A DNA stretch of 64,000 nucleotides from Neoaquamicrobium sediminum (GCF_013240295.1 NZ_JABETK010000003.1:496001-560000), one strand, 5' to 3'; positions 18,606 to 28,710 are shown, counted from the stretch's first letter. A program made the numbers and translations. The notes: generated by a model not told the origin, from the sequence alone.

Positions 18606-19515
18606 TTAATATCCGGCTTCGGCGGGGTTCATCTCCGGATATCGCAGAATGACCCGATGTACCCTGTCTGTAATTTCTGACGGCGATCCGCGTTGAGTCA
18701 GAAGATGGTCGAGGCACTCGAGAATGGCTTTAAGCGTCTTCGGTTGAGCTGACGGTACGCCTGCACTTCTAAGTCGGCTGGGTTGCTTCTGGAAGCTTCT
18801 ATTGAAAAGCCGGTCATAGTGCGCACAGATGTTGCGCAGGTCGACAAGCGCCTCCACCCAGTTTGTGAACACCAGGTCGGAGCCTACACCAAACTGACTG
18901 GCTATATGGGTCTTCATCGGCCCTGCAAGGCACTGCAAAATGCGCGATGTTGCCCCGAACGTTAGGAATTCCTTCATCGTCCAGACCGGCGGCATGAAGG
19001 GTGTTCCGTAAAGTCTCGCGATAGTGCCTGGCACGCCGATCCTTGGAGTTTTCGTACACCTTCACGAAGTTCTGCAGCGCCATCAAATTGGCACTCGCAT
19101 CCTTGAAGGCGGCCGTTATGTAGTACGGGTGGCTTCCGTAGGCGGCGCTGAGTGTTTCGGACATGCTGTTGCGCAGAAGAAGTTCGAACTGTCCGACGGC
19201 CTGGAAACAGGCATCGCGCAGCCGCGCGTCGCATTCGTAGAGCCGGATTATGTCGTGATATCGAGTGCCCGGAATGAAGGGCTTGCCGGGAAGGTGTGTC
19301 TGCCGACGACTGAGGAAATAGATGCGGAGACGTTCATAGCCAATCGCCTCGATCTTCCGCGCAGCTACGTTTGGCCGGGTGACGACGAGACCCCTCGCCC
19401 TCAGATGGGCTACCCGCTGTGCCGCGGTCGCATGCGCTTTGGCGTATGGTATCAATGCCATAAAAAGCGAAGGGCCACCCTTTTGCACTTCCCGAAGGAG
19501 TCGTGGGCGGCCCAT
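18606..19515 (-). CDS. Abi family protein (HEPN-type abortive infection), one extra base
   Basis: The layout is that of Abi_2/AbiD-AbiF proteins: AQRVAHLRARGLVV near the start, YERLRIYFLSRR, ECDARLRDACFQAVGQFELL, LRNSMSETLSAAYGSHPYY, then PVWTMKEFLTFG and the HEPN RNase motif LRNICAHYDRLFNR (RNxxxH). The frame breaks near 19010; here removing one base restores continuity (about 302 residues), unlike most breaks in the window. Such proteins are ribonuclease-like and are often phage-defence genes. It is followed on the same strand by no partner and preceded by an HNH gene. Confidence 0.8.
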
Positions 19516-19595
19516 GACCCCCTATATAACCCGTCCGGGCTCCATCTTCAAGATGCGCACGCCACCCGGCATCTCGCTAGACCAGACCGGGGTAT

Positions 19596-20420
19596 TTACT
19601 CGTCATACTGGGAGAAATCGAGATCGTAGACGAGCGTGTCGATGCTGACCCCGGCGCTGTCGCAGAAATCCAGCATCTCGATCCAGGGATTTCCGCCCGG
19701 CTCACGGTCCCATAGCTCAACGAAATACTCTCGAAAATTGTGTCCCTCATTGATGCCGCCGAGACCATGATGCTCTAGTACGCGCATGTGGTTCTGCAGC
19801 TTGGTCTTCCCGATCTGGAAGGCGCCCGTCACGTCCTCAACCAAGAGCTTGTCAGAACCGAGCCTGCGCATGCGCTTTGCAAGTTCAATGGCGAAACCAC
19901 GTTGTTCTAGTGGCAGAATCTTCAGGCGGTCGATGAAGGTGCGGATGCCTTCGATCTCTTCGTCATGGTCGATCATCTCGCTGACGCCTAGTACCTTCCC
20001 CAGACGTTTCATTGTCTTGGGATAAGTCGGCTGGGTCGCCTGCGTCGTATCTGTGACCTGCTCGATCAACTGGCGTTCGGCACGCCGAAACCGGTCCTCA
20101 TGCTCAGTCTTGTATTTGCGCAGCACCTCCGGCTTGTAGGTCTCGGCATTCTCCGGATAGTCGATGATGTCGTGGTGCTTGCCGCAGACCAGCATGAAAT
20201 TGTCGAAGGCGCGGCGCTGCTCGTTCGACATATCTTTGCGAAACCGCGACCCGCCCTTCTCTGCGGCGTGGATGTGAGCGATCTTGCCGAGCATCGCGCC
20301 AGTCTCATCGACAAGGAACTCGCGGCACTCAGGCATGGCGCATTGATTTCCGCTATATGCGAACAGCTTCTTGATCGTGGACGGCGTGGGATCGAGCCGC
20401 TTCACTTCTTCGTCGGTCAT
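19596..20420 (-). CDS. HNH-type nuclease domain protein with C-terminal winged helix
   Basis: 274 residues. The N-terminal half has a zinc-ribbon/HNH signature: FAYSGNQCAMPECREFLVD, GKIAHIHAAEKGGSRFRKDM and NFMLVCGKHHDIID. The Cys pair, the AHIHA histidines and the CxxHH motif are all present. The C-terminal half (DKLLVEDVTGAFQIGKTKLQ, MRVLEHHGL) looks like a winged helix. The start at 20420 overlaps the scpB stop (ATGA). Substrate unknown; a restriction-like or regulatory nuclease is possible. It overlaps an ScpB gene, which is an odd pairing. Confidence 0.75.
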   Translation of the reverse strand: MTDEEVKRLDPTPSTIKKLFAYSGNQCAMPECREFLVDETGAMLGKIAHIHAAEKGGSRFRKDMSNEQRRAFDNFMLVCGKHHDIIDYPENAETYKPEVLRKYKTEHEDRFRRAERQLIEQVTDTTQATQPTYPKTMKRLGKVLGVSEMIDHDEEIEGIRTFIDRLKILPLEQRGFAIELAKRMRRLGSDKLLVEDVTGAFQIGKTKLQNHMRVLEHHGLGGINEGHNFREYFVELWDREPGGNPWIEMLDFCDSAGVSIDTLVYDLDFSQYDE

Positions 20421-21103
20421 GGTGTTTTCCCCCATTCGTCCGCTCCGATCTCAACGGGTTCCTGCTCTGAATCCCCTTCGCTGATCGCCATCCCATCCGT
20501 CATTTCTGTCCTGCTGAGAAGACCCGCATCCTCGAGCGCTTCCAGGTCGGGCAGATCGCGCAGCGTCTCGAGCCCAAAGTGCTCCAGGAATTTTCGCGTC
20601 GTCACATAGGTGTAGGGCGCGCCGGGCTGCGGTGAGCGCGGTCCCGAGGCGATCATGTCGAGCCGGCGCAGATGGCCGATGACATCGCGTGACACCTCCC
20701 GGCCGAGCATGTCGGACAGGACACCGCGCGTGACGGGCTGGTGATAGGCGATCGAGGCCAGGACCAGCATGTCGCCCTCGGTGATGTCGGCGCCGGTGGT
20801 GGTACCGCCGAAAGCGGCCTTCAGCACCTCGGCCTGACGCGGCCGCGTGCGGAACTGCCAGCCGCCTGCCACGGCAACGATTTCATAGGGACGTGCCGCC
20901 AGCTCGTTGGCGATATCTTCGATCAGCAGATCGATGCTGCAGCCGCGGCCGACGATCTGTGACAGCAATTCCCGCGTCACCGGTTCGGGTGCGGCAAAAA
21001 TGACGGCCTCGACGCGGGTCATCCATTCGCGCCAGCGAAGCTCTGGCGGCAGGGCATCGAGTTCGGTATCCAGCAGGCCTGTTTCGCGTGACGGACGGCC
21101 CAT
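20417..21103 (-). CDS. scpB: SMC-Scp complex subunit ScpB (accessory copy)
   Basis: 228 residues with the double winged-helix layout of ScpB: VEAVIFAAPEPVTRELLSQI, IANELAARPYEIVAVAGGWQ, FRTRPRQAEVL, DMLVLASIAYHQPVTRGVLS, DVIGHLRRLDMIA and PYTYVTTRKFLEHFGL. ScpB works with ScpA and SMC in chromosome segregation; neither partner is nearby, so this looks like a plasmid-borne accessory copy. Such copies next to DUF1403 genes are common on rhizobial plasmids. The gene is intact. Confidence 0.9.
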   Translation of the reverse strand: MGRPSRETGLLDTELDALPPELRWREWMTRVEAVIFAAPEPVTRELLSQIVGRGCSIDLLIEDIANELAARPYEIVAVAGGWQFRTRPRQAEVLKAAFGGTTTGADITEGDMLVLASIAYHQPVTRGVLSDMLGREVSRDVIGHLRRLDMIASGPRSPQPGAPYTYVTTRKFLEHFGLETLRDLPDLEALEDAGLLSRTEMTDGMAISEGDSEQEPVEIGADEWGKTP

Positions 21104-21105
21104 GG

Positions 21106-22058
21106 CTACAACCCGTACAGCCGGAAGGTGGGTCGGCCCGAGAGCTCGCGCACGGCGTCAAGCTGCTGCAGGCGCTCGAACAATCTGCGGCTGGCCCAAC
21201 GGGTCATCGCCTTGCTGGTGAAGGAACTCGATACGGCATCGTCGGACAGCAACAGGGCAATCACCTCCCCTGCCCCCTTGGCGCGCAGCTTTGGCATGAC
21301 CTCGTGCAGACGTTCGGCCTGCTGCGCCATGCCGGCGGCGAGCCGGCAGGCCTCGGCTGCGCCGGCCGCGGCGGCGAGGCAGACGATCCGCTCGAACGCG
21401 GGAGCATCGGGGCGGCCGCGCCGACGATCCGACCCCGTGCGCAGGATCGGGGAAAAATCTGGCTCGCGAGCAGCGGGACAGCATGACGCCAGCCCATGCG
21501 CCATGACAGAGCGCAATCGGCCATCCACCAGGCCAGGGGTTCGGCTGTCGGGTCGTCGCGCATGACCGCCGTTGCGGCACGCGCGGCGACCAACGGCGCG
21601 GGAGCCGCCGCGCGGACGTCGTCGGCAAGCTCCTCGATCCAATCGCCGAAGCCATCCGACCCAACAATGCCGAGCAGATCGGCGACCGCTTGCAGATCCT
21701 CAGACGTCGGCGGCAGCAATCGACCGGCGAGTTTGCGCCAGGCCGAAAGCACGTTCCCGGCCGGTCCAAAAGCGTCACCGGGCTGGCGCAGATACCAGGC
21801 GTCGCGCAAGGCGGATTCGTCCTCTGTGCGGCGCATGAGCTTGACGGTCGCGGCGGCGGCCTTCAGGGCGAGCCGCTGCCGCCATGCGCCGAGCCATGGC
21901 GCGTCGGAGCGAACGAGATTGTCGAGCGAATTCAGGGCGCTGCCCGCTATATAGGCGGCCTCGACATCACTGTCGGCCGGAGTACGCGGTACCGCCCAGG
22001 CGGGGACACGCGGGACGGATATGGCAGAAGGCGATGCTGGTGGAACTTGCCGATTCAT
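21106..22058 (-). CDS. DUF1403 family protein (one frame break)
   Basis: Family features include VPAWAVPRTPADSDVEAAYI, an ALNSLDNLVRSDAPWLGAWR helix, a DAWYLRQPGD motif and the C-terminal half FERIVCLAAAAGAAEACRLA ... SSSFTSKAMTRWASRRLFER. One base lost near 21447 (four-C run) splits it; joined length is about 318 residues. The family is typical of alphaproteobacterial plasmids and integrative elements, usually beside an scpB-like gene, as here. Function unknown. Starts at 22058 (chosen) or 22079 are both possible. Confidence 0.8.
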
Positions 22059-22094
22059 TGCAATCAGCCTACACGTCATGTGCGGTTCATGCGA

Positions 22095-22166
22095 GCATTA
22101 TCGTCCGTTTCCGCACCGGCTGTTTGGAGATAATAATGAACGGTAATCTTGCATTATCATTCGTTT
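22095..22166. repeat. Direct repeat in the DUF1403/integrase divergent promoter region
   Basis: GCATTATCGTCCGTTT at 22095-22110 recurs as GCATTATCATTCGTTT at 22151-22166 (14 of 16 bases). The pair brackets the integrase start codon in a short divergent intergenic region and could be an operator or an arm-type recombinase site. Confidence 0.45.
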
Positions 22167-23395
22167 TGTGCGACCCCCGCAAAATGGCCTCTCTCGTCGA
22201 CAAAAACCTCAAAAAACGCGCTGACGGACGCTCCGCTCGACCACAGGGAGCCTCCTCTAATGTCGGCCGAGGCGAAGTGAGCGGCTCAGCAAACGACTTA
22301 GCCGACATCGAACTGGACGTGCTTTTCAAGGAAGACTTGGGGTCCGAGCCAGGTGAGGAGGACGAAGCCCCCTCACCTTCCTTGCCCGCCGTCGCGCCAT
22401 CTCACCAATCATCGCAACTCGATGCGCTCGCGAACCGGGCACGCGATTATGTCGAAGCGGCCAGTTCCACAAACACGCGCCGTGCTTACGCGTCTGACTG
22501 GAAGCACTTTGCCAGCTGGTGCCGGCGCCAGGGTATCGAGATATTTCCGCCCGATCCGCAGCTGGTCGGCCTCTATATTGCCGCCTGCGCATCGGGAACG
22601 GTGACTGACGGCCGGCAACCCAACTCGGTTGCGACGATTGAACGTCGGATTTCCGCGCTGACGTGGAATTACAGACAGCGCGGACAGCCGCTCGACAGGA
22701 CGGACCGCCATATCGCCACCGTGATGGCCGGCATCCGCAACAAGCACGGCTCACCACCCCGGCAGAAGGAAGCGGTGTTACCCGAGGACCTCGTCGCCAT
22801 GCTGGAGACGCTCGATCGTGGCACCCTGCGCGGGCTGCGAGATCGTGCCATGCTGTTGCTGGGATTCGCCGGAGGTCTGCGCCGTTCGGAGATTGTAGGC
22901 CTCGATTGCGGTCGCGACCAGACTGAGGATTCTTCCGGTTGGATAGAAATCCTCGACAAGGGGATACTATTGCGGATCCGCGGCAAGACCGGGTGGCGCG
23001 AGGTCGAAATCGGACGCGGTTCATCCAACGCAACCTGCCCTTTAGCGGCGCTCGGGACCTGGCTCCATCTTGCACGCATCGCCCACGGACCCCTATTCCG
23101 GCGCGTCACGGGCCGGGGCAAAGCGGTTGGCGCCAATCGGTTAAACGCTCAGGAGGTTGCCCGCCTCGTCAAGCGCACCGCGCTGGCAGCCGGTGTACGC
23201 AGCGACCTGCCGGAAGGGGACCGCGGGATGATATTTGCCGGCCACTCGCTGCGCTCCGGGCTCGCCTCCTCGGCCGAAGTCGACGAACGATACGTGCAGA
23301 GGCATCTGGGCCATGCGAGTGCCGAGATGACCCGCAAATATCAACGCCGGCGTGACCGTTTCCGTGTTAATCTCACCAAAGCGAGTGGCCTGTAG
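22136..23395 (+). CDS. Site-specific tyrosine recombinase
   Basis: 419 residues. The N-terminal 90 residues are polar and low in complexity; then comes a SAM-like core-binding domain (NTRRAYASDWKHFASWCRRQ) and the catalytic domain. Catalytic residues: Arg in FAGGLRRSEIVGL, Lys in RIRGKTGWREVEI, HSLRSG, the second His in RHLGHAS and Tyr in EMTRKYQRR. ATG at 22136 is chosen because GGAG lies six bases upstream. Diverges from the DUF1403 gene. It may be a phage-type integrase or a plasmid dimer resolvase; no attachment core could be identified. The gene is intact. Confidence 0.9.
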   Translation: MNGNLALSFVLCDPRKMASLVDKNLKKRADGRSARPQGASSNVGRGEVSGSANDLADIELDVLFKEDLGSEPGEEDEAPSPSLPAVAPSHQSSQLDALANRARDYVEAASSTNTRRAYASDWKHFASWCRRQGIEIFPPDPQLVGLYIAACASGTVTDGRQPNSVATIERRISALTWNYRQRGQPLDRTDRHIATVMAGIRNKHGSPPRQKEAVLPEDLVAMLETLDRGTLRGLRDRAMLLLGFAGGLRRSEIVGLDCGRDQTEDSSGWIEILDKGILLRIRGKTGWREVEIGRGSSNATCPLAALGTWLHLARIAHGPLFRRVTGRGKAVGANRLNAQEVARLVKRTALAAGVRSDLPEGDRGMIFAGHSLRSGLASSAEVDERYVQRHLGHASAEMTRKYQRRRDRFRVNLTKASGL

Positions 23396-23424
23396 AGGAA
23401 TGGAAAGGCCCCTCCCCTGCTCCG

Positions 23425-23838
23425 TCAATAATCCCATGGAGAGATGAGTTCGAGGCAGGTCGTCTCGAAATCGGAGAGATTGCGCGTTGCCAATCGGCCG
23501 CCGTTTACGCGTGCGATCGCAGCAATCATGCCGTCTGGAGCCGACATCACACGCCCCTGCCGTTTGGCCTCACCCATTATGTCGCCGTAAGCCAGTGCCG
23601 CTTCCTCTGTCAGACCGAAGATGCGGTCGGCGAAGCGCCGACGCCAGTCCTGTAGGCCCTGCTCCAACCTGACGGCGCGCTGATCCGGCCGGATTTTCTG
23701 AATTCCGTAAGCAATTTCCGCGATCGTCACCGTCGGCAGCGCAAGCTCGGCGTCGTACCTTACCAGCCACGCAACCACCGCTTCGATAGGTGACTTCTTC
23801 AGCGTCTCTGAGACGACATTAGTATCGAGAAATATCAA
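23425..23838 (-). CDS. vapC: VapC-type PIN-domain toxin (FitB-like)
   Basis: 137 residues; PIN ribonuclease fold with the acidic residues in MIFLDTNVVSE, TVTIAEIAYGI, MSAPDGMIAAIA and LATRNLSDFE. The start is a TTG at 23838 that overlaps the antitoxin stop (TTGA), the usual coupling of vapBC operons. It would cleave RNA when freed from its antitoxin. The pair sits near repABC, which fits plasmid stabilisation. Confidence 0.9.
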   Translation of the reverse strand: MIFLDTNVVSETLKKSPIEAVVAWLVRYDAELALPTVTIAEIAYGIQKIRPDQRAVRLEQGLQDWRRRFADRIFGLTEEAALAYGDIMGEAKRQGRVMSAPDGMIAAIARVNGGRLATRNLSDFETTCLELISPWDY

Positions 23839-24083
23839 AGCTCAACGCCCTGATGTGGGCGCCGGCTCTCGCGAATGACCGCCTCCAGATCGATATCCGT
23901 GCCGGATTGTGCCGCAAGGCGGGCATAAAATGCTGCTGCAGCTTCCCGACCGGTTTCACGGATTTCATACGACTCAAGAGCGCGCTCGACGATATCGGCG
24001 ATAGAACGATTTTCCCGTCGAGCCAGACGATGGGCCAAATCCCGAGCCTTAGAGCTCCGGACCGAGAGTTGTGGTTCAGCCAT
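23835..24083 (-). CDS. vapB: FitA/VapB-like antitoxin
   Basis: 82 residues with a ribbon-helix-helix N-terminus (PQLSVRSSKARDLAHRLARR, SIADIVERALESYE) and a polar tail that would bind the toxin. ATG at 24083 follows GGAGGTGACA, a strong site; upstream in-frame starts lack one. Probably autorepresses its promoter just upstream. Overlaps vapC. Confidence 0.85.
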   Translation of the reverse strand: MAEPQLSVRSSKARDLAHRLARRENRSIADIVERALESYEIRETGREAAAAFYARLAAQSGTDIDLEAVIRESRRPHQGVEL

Positions 24084-24655
24084 TGTCACCTCCATCCTGG
24101 AAATCAGATTATATATAGAATTAGGCTCAGTTGCCATCAAGATGGCGACTGATGGCGAGACATCTTTCCTACGCGTATAGCGATCCGGTTATCCTTGCCT
24201 ACGACGCCGGTGCCAAGACATGGGGTAGTCTGCCCGATCCACAGCGGGGCGACCTCTCCATCACCGCCTATGCATAGGGAAACGGCGCATTTCAGCCTTG
24301 GCGCGGAGCTATGGACTGCATGGGTATCCCGTCGGTAGGGCCGACCGTCACATCGGCAACGTTGTGACCGGCATCGAGTACTAGCGCTGGCCAGACTCGT
24401 TCCGCATCGGCCCAGGCAGACCATCGGGAGCTTGAGACTCCCCTCCCCTCGCTGTTGAGGAAGTCTCGCCGTCAGAACAACCGATCCTTTGGAAACCAGC
24501 CCCGCGGATCAGAGATCCCCAAGTTGATGAGGTGGTCCTCTCCGCGCCCCCATAATCCGAGGTTCAGATTATTATGTTCGGCACCTGGAGAAAGCCAGCC
24601 CACGGATACCAAAGAGAAATTTGGTCGACAGCGCGACTACGATCTTCATTCCGCC
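24084..24655. other. Sparse stretch between vapBC and repC
   Basis: Contains the vapBC promoter side (AT-rich at 24105-24120) and otherwise no convincing gene. One short rightward frame at 24151-24276 (41 codons, starting MARHLSYAYSDPVILAYDAG) looks protein-like and could be a remnant; I do not recognise it. Confidence 0.4.
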
Positions 24656-25968
24656 TCACCTCGGCCGCTCCAATGATCGCAATAGCGCGTCTGATACTTC
24701 CAAACGCTCGCTCGGACTTTCCCCTTCAGCTCGTGGATCAGATGCCTTGTGTGCAGGTGATCTGCTGGCATCAAGTTTGGCGCGCAAGAGCGCCATGACC
24801 ATTGGCCAGGTGGAAAACTTCCCTTCTTTTGCCTTGTCGGTCAGATTGCGCAAATAGCCGCCGGCGCTGTTGATCTGGTCCGATCGCTGGAGGATTGCAG
24901 AGAGCGTGATCGCAGCCTGGACCTCGCCCATTGCTTCACAGGCTTCCTGCCAAGCACTGGGACTGACCCCCAAGAGCGGCCTCGCGACTTCTGCGGCGGC
25001 CAGAAAATCCCGCCAGTGGCGAATTTCGCCCCCTTTCGCCAAACCTTTCACGTCAGGGCAGGCGTCAAGCACAATACCCAATGGCAATTCCCTTGCCGGC
25101 AAGCTGTGCAGATTGCGATTATTCCCGCCGCTGGTGCTCGCTTCTTCCTTTTTTCGAGAGCCGGTTTCAGATTCAAGCTGTGGTTCGGTATTTGAATTCT
25201 GTATGTGACGCTCAAATTGAGACTCATTGGCGCTCATATTTTGCGAACCAACGAACGATTCCAGCGTCTCGCGGATCTCTAGATGCAGTTCCTGCAGTTC
25301 GTTGCAGGCGTCTTCAAGGTGCTGACGGGGGGAACTCCGCGAAACCTGCGACACGGTTGCTTGGTAGATTTGGAGCACCCTGCCCCAATTCCCCGGCACG
25401 TTTTCTTCAATGCCGGCGTCGATCATCTTGACGATATCACGCCGCAGGAGTGTCAGGCGCTCCCTCGCGACGCGCAGGGCGCGCTTTTCAGCCTGCATCG
25501 CGTCAGAAAGGTCCTTGAATTCCTGTGCTCGCGCGATGATGGGGGACAAATCGAATCCATAAGCCTGCTCGATTTCTCCCCCGCCCCGCGTCGCGCAAAG
25601 CGTTTGCCATTGGGGCTGTCCCGCCGGATCACCAGTCCGCACTCGACCAGTATGGCGATGTGCCGGCGCAAGGTCGCCGGGGAGATGCCATTGGCACGCG
25701 CCATGAGCTGCTCGTTCGACGGCCAAACGATCATAACGCCGTCCGCACGAAGCTCTGCATCCCTGTGAAAGGAAAGGAGCGCGTTGAGAACTGCCAGGGC
25801 GCGGTCCGTAGCACCCAGCATTTCCCGTGCCTCCCGGATATGCTGGAAGACTTCCCATTTGTTAACCATAGCTTCGGCCGGCATGGCTTTAGCTGAAACC
25901 TGACTTGATATCTGGCCAAGCGTCATCGACCGCCGCCCAAAGGGCGTCGTTGCAAGATGTGTCTGCAT
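24656..25968 (-). CDS. repC: Plasmid replication initiator RepC (one frame break)
   Basis: The N-terminus has the family hallmark MQTHLATTPFGRRSMTLGQI, followed by the winged-helix origin-binding region (NEQLMARANGISPATLRRHI, CGLVIRRDSPNGKRFARR) and EQAYGFDLSPIIARAQEF. The C-terminal domain is SPSAWQEACEAMGEVQAAIT ... GGYLRNLTDKA. One G lost in the run near 25585 splits it; about 437 residues joined. RepC initiates replication at an origin that in repABC plasmids lies inside repC itself. Translation is normally limited by the counter-transcribed RNA upstream (26069-26120). Start at 25968 follows AAGGAA. Confidence 0.93.
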
Positions 25969-26033
25969 TTCCTTCACCTACGATCAGGCAAAAGAAATCC
26001 GGCCGCCCTAAGCGGTTCAGGCCACATCGGGCC

Positions 26034-26120
26034 TTGACTGCGATTCTGGGAAGTGCGATTCTCTAGTTGCTACACGTGAGAAAGGGCTTCCGAGGTTCGC
26101 TTTGGGGGCCTTTTTTCTTT
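26034..26120 (+). ncRNA. Candidate counter-transcribed RNA of repABC
   Basis: In repABC plasmids an antisense RNA of about 55 nt lies between repB and repC, transcribed against the operon. Here, on the strand opposite repBC, TTGACT at 26034-26039 is followed 17 bases later by GATTCT, predicting a start near 26069. An intrinsic terminator (26081-26116) ends in six T, giving a transcript of about 50 nt. Position, direction and length all match the known design; the -10 element is weak. Confidence 0.7.
26081..26116 (+). terminator. Intrinsic terminator of the repABC antisense RNA
   Basis: AAAGG-CTTCC pairs with GGGGG-CCTTT (one bulged G, two G-T pairs) around a GAGGTTCGCTTT-type loop, then six T at 26111-26116. 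It reads rightward, opposite repB and repC. Confidence 0.7.
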
Positions 26121-26156
26121 TGCGTTCAGATATGACCGCGCTGAGCGCGCGACTTA

Positions 26157-27166
26157 TCAGCTTCCTGTGTCATCTTCCTCCTTTGCCCGTGAGAACTCGT
26201 CGTAAAGCCGGTCGAGCCGTGCTGCTACGAAGTTTGCGAATTCCGGGACGCGCCTTTCATCAAACGTGATAGCCGTCTGCGTGCCCTGCCTGATGATCTT
26301 CGCAGCCTGGCGACCGTGAGGTGTGGACCAAGGCTGGGGTTTCGACACGCGTCGTGTGGCTGGCGATACCGCCTTGAGCACAAGCAAGAAGCGTCCATCA
26401 CTATCCGCCTCTCGGAATCCAACGGACTCGATGACGTCGTCGACGCGTCGCGACAGCCCCGGCTTCTCGAGTTCCTCGGCAAGCTTGACCCATCGCGCGC
26501 GGCCGGCCTTTTGGCCGGCCCTATCTTGCGAGCCAAGGCTTCCGGTACACGTCTTGCGACGGCTATGTAGCGGCTCAAATCGGCCTTATCACTCGAGAGC
26601 GCCGCCATAATGACGGTTCGCTCATAGCCAGCGTCCTCGAGATGTTTTGCAAAGAGCGCCTTTTCAATGAACGAAAGGTCGGCCCTGTCCAGGTTTTCCC
26701 GGCCCTGGGCAACGACCAACTCCTCATCTGATAGCTTGCGAACGATCGCCTTGACATTCCGATTCAGCTCCGCGAGCGCGCGAAGACGTCGACGGCCATA
26801 GGCAATCTGGTACCGGCCTTCCAACGTCGGGTGCGGCCGCACGAGAATCGGCACCTGCTGACCGTGCGTTTCTATACTCGCCTTCAGCTGGTCGAATCCG
26901 GGATCACCATCGGCAGGCAATCTATCGGCGATTGGCGACGGATCGATCAAGTTCGGCAACAGCTCTACGACATGATCACCGGCGCTCAGTTGCTCTTGGA
27001 GCTTCGCTGCGGCACGCGCGCCCTGAGTGAGCTCTTGGAGCGACGTGCCCATGGCGCCAATTGCGCCGGTGCGTACGCGCTCTGGATCCTTCGCTGGGGA
27101 CGCGTGCGGGGCAGGGGCTTCCGCTTTCTTGAGGAACAGGCTGTTGATGGCGTCTTTCCGGCTCAT
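26157..27166 (-). CDS. repB: Plasmid partitioning protein RepB (ParB family, one frame break)
   Basis: The N-terminus MSRKDAINSLFLKK is typical of RepB. The ParB nuclease-like region shows ETHGQQVPILVRPHP and RYQIAYGRRRLRALAEL, followed by the VVAQGRENLDRADLSFIEKA helix-turn-helix approach. One A lost in the four-A run near 26515 breaks the frame; after it the C-terminal part (KLAEELEKPGLSRRVDDVIE, ... RLDRLYDEFSRAKEED) is normal. About 336 residues. It binds the parS palindromes just upstream and works with RepA. The start at 27166 follows GAGGGGCAG. Confidence 0.92.
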
Positions 27167-27188
27167 CTGCCCCCTCAGCTCCGCTCAT

Positions 27189-27204
27189 GTTGGGAGCTCC
27201 CAAC
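27189..27204. promoter_or_regulatory. parS site 1
   Basis: GTTGGGAGCTCCCAAC, a perfect 16-bp palindrome matching the repABC parS pattern GTTNNNNGCNNNNAAC. It lies 23 bases upstream of repB. Confidence 0.9.
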
Positions 27205-27226
27205 TGGACGCCATCCACGCACTGCG

Positions 27227-27242
27227 GTTGGGAGCTCCCAAC
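27227..27242. promoter_or_regulatory. parS site 2
   Basis: A second exact copy of GTTGGGAGCTCCCAAC, 38 bases from the first. Tandem parS sites in the repA-repB gap are a known arrangement. Confidence 0.9.
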
Positions 27243-27395
27243 AGGCGATTCCGTCACCGAGAGAAGTTTGATCGCATGGCCATCTGGCGACCTGACGGGT
27301 TCGGGCTTGACCCCGTACCGGCGATCATTGCGGCGGCGTGCAGGTGAAGCGACTGCGCCCTTGAGCGCAATCCCGGTTCGTTCAGCCATGATCGA

Positions 27396-27411
27396 GTTGG
27401 GAAATCCCAAC
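27396..27411. promoter_or_regulatory. parS-like site 3
   Basis: GTTGGGAAATCCCAAC keeps the outer arms of the other two sites but has AA in place of the central GC. It lies just past the repA stop codon. Confidence 0.65.
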
Positions 27412-27427
27412 TGACAGCTTGGAGCCA

Positions 27428-28656
27428 TCATCGGGTTCGCCCCCATGCTACCTTCATCAACCCTTCGACCTCCGCGTTGACGGCGTCGAGCGATTCCATC
27501 GCGCGATCATAAGTGGCCCGGGTAAGGTTCTCTCTCCCGATCTCATATAGCGTCTGTTTGGTGAGCCCTGCATCGGAGACCGCCGCAGACTTGACCATCG
27601 GATTGGTCATTACGTGGTCGTCAAACAGGTTGCGCAGGAGGGCCGCCACCTTGGTCTGGGGGCATCCTGCGGCTCGAAGCGCGTCAACAAATAGCGGATA
27701 AAGTCGTACTCGAGTCGTCCGCCGGCTTCCCGGACCACGCTCAGGAGATCCCGCGTCATCAAAAGGAACTGGCTCATCGACGAGACATCGAGCATCTGCG
27801 GATGCACTGTCACAATCATCGACGTTGCCGCACACAAGCCAGATAGCGTCAAGAAACCCAGCTGCGGCGGGCAGTCAATGACAACCACGTCGTAATTATC
27901 AGAAACGGTGTCGATCGCGGTCGCGACCCGGGTAAAGAATATTCCGTCCCTAGCCTCCGATCCGTCGGTCAAGGCCTTTGGAGTGGTATGCTCAAACTCC
28001 ATCAGCTCCAGATTCCCAGGAACGAGGTCCAGGCCATCGAAGTAGGTGGGACGGATTACTTCGCTGAGCGGACGGCGAAGGTCGTCGTAGCGAATAGCCG
28101 CATATAGCGTTTCATTTGCACGCACGTCCGTTTCAGGCAGCACGCCAAGAAGCGCCGACAGACTGGCTTGGGGATCCAGATCAACGGCCAGGACGCGATA
28201 GCCCTGGAGTGCAAGGAATTGCGCCAAGTGGGCCGACGTGGTGGTTTTCCCGCTCCCGCCCTTGAAATTGGTGATCGCAAGAACCTGGAGATGCTCGCCG
28301 GGGCGACGATGGGGAATGAAATCTCCCGCGTCACGCCCTCGCGTGCCGGTTGCCAGAATCTGCCTGATTTCGTTGATCTGCCCAAGAGTGTAGAGTCGCC
28401 TGCCGTTCGAGGTGGTCTTCGGCTGAGGCCCTTCGCCAGCGAGCGTCATCTTGCGCAGCGTGGAGTCCGATACTCCCATGAGCTTCGCCGCCTCGCCCGA
28501 GGTGAACAGGCGCAGGGTCTTGCGAGACGTCGGCGGGAACAGCATCTCGCTCATCGCTTGCAATTGCGAGCTCAACAGTTCGGCATGCGCGCCGATTGCC
28601 TCATCTGCTGCCAAGGTTGTGCCAGCGTTCACACTGACGGCTTCAGTCACGGACAT
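27428..28656 (-). CDS. repA: Plasmid partitioning ATPase RepA (ParA family, one frame break)
   Basis: Helix-turn-helix N-terminus (FTSGEAAKLMGVSDSTLRKM, GRRLYTLGQINEIR), then the deviant Walker A ITNFKGGSGKTTTSAHLAQF, the A' region VLAVDLDPQASLSALLG and Walker B VVVIDCPPQLGFLTLSG. One C missing in the run near 27660 splits it; the rest (TKVAALLRNLFDDHVMTNPM) continues normally to about 409 residues. RepA drives segregation with RepB-parS and represses the operon promoter. First gene of repABC. Confidence 0.93.
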
Positions 28657-28710
28657 AGTATCTCATCACGGTGGAAGCGCATTTCGCGCAAATTCTCCGT
28701 GACGATACCT

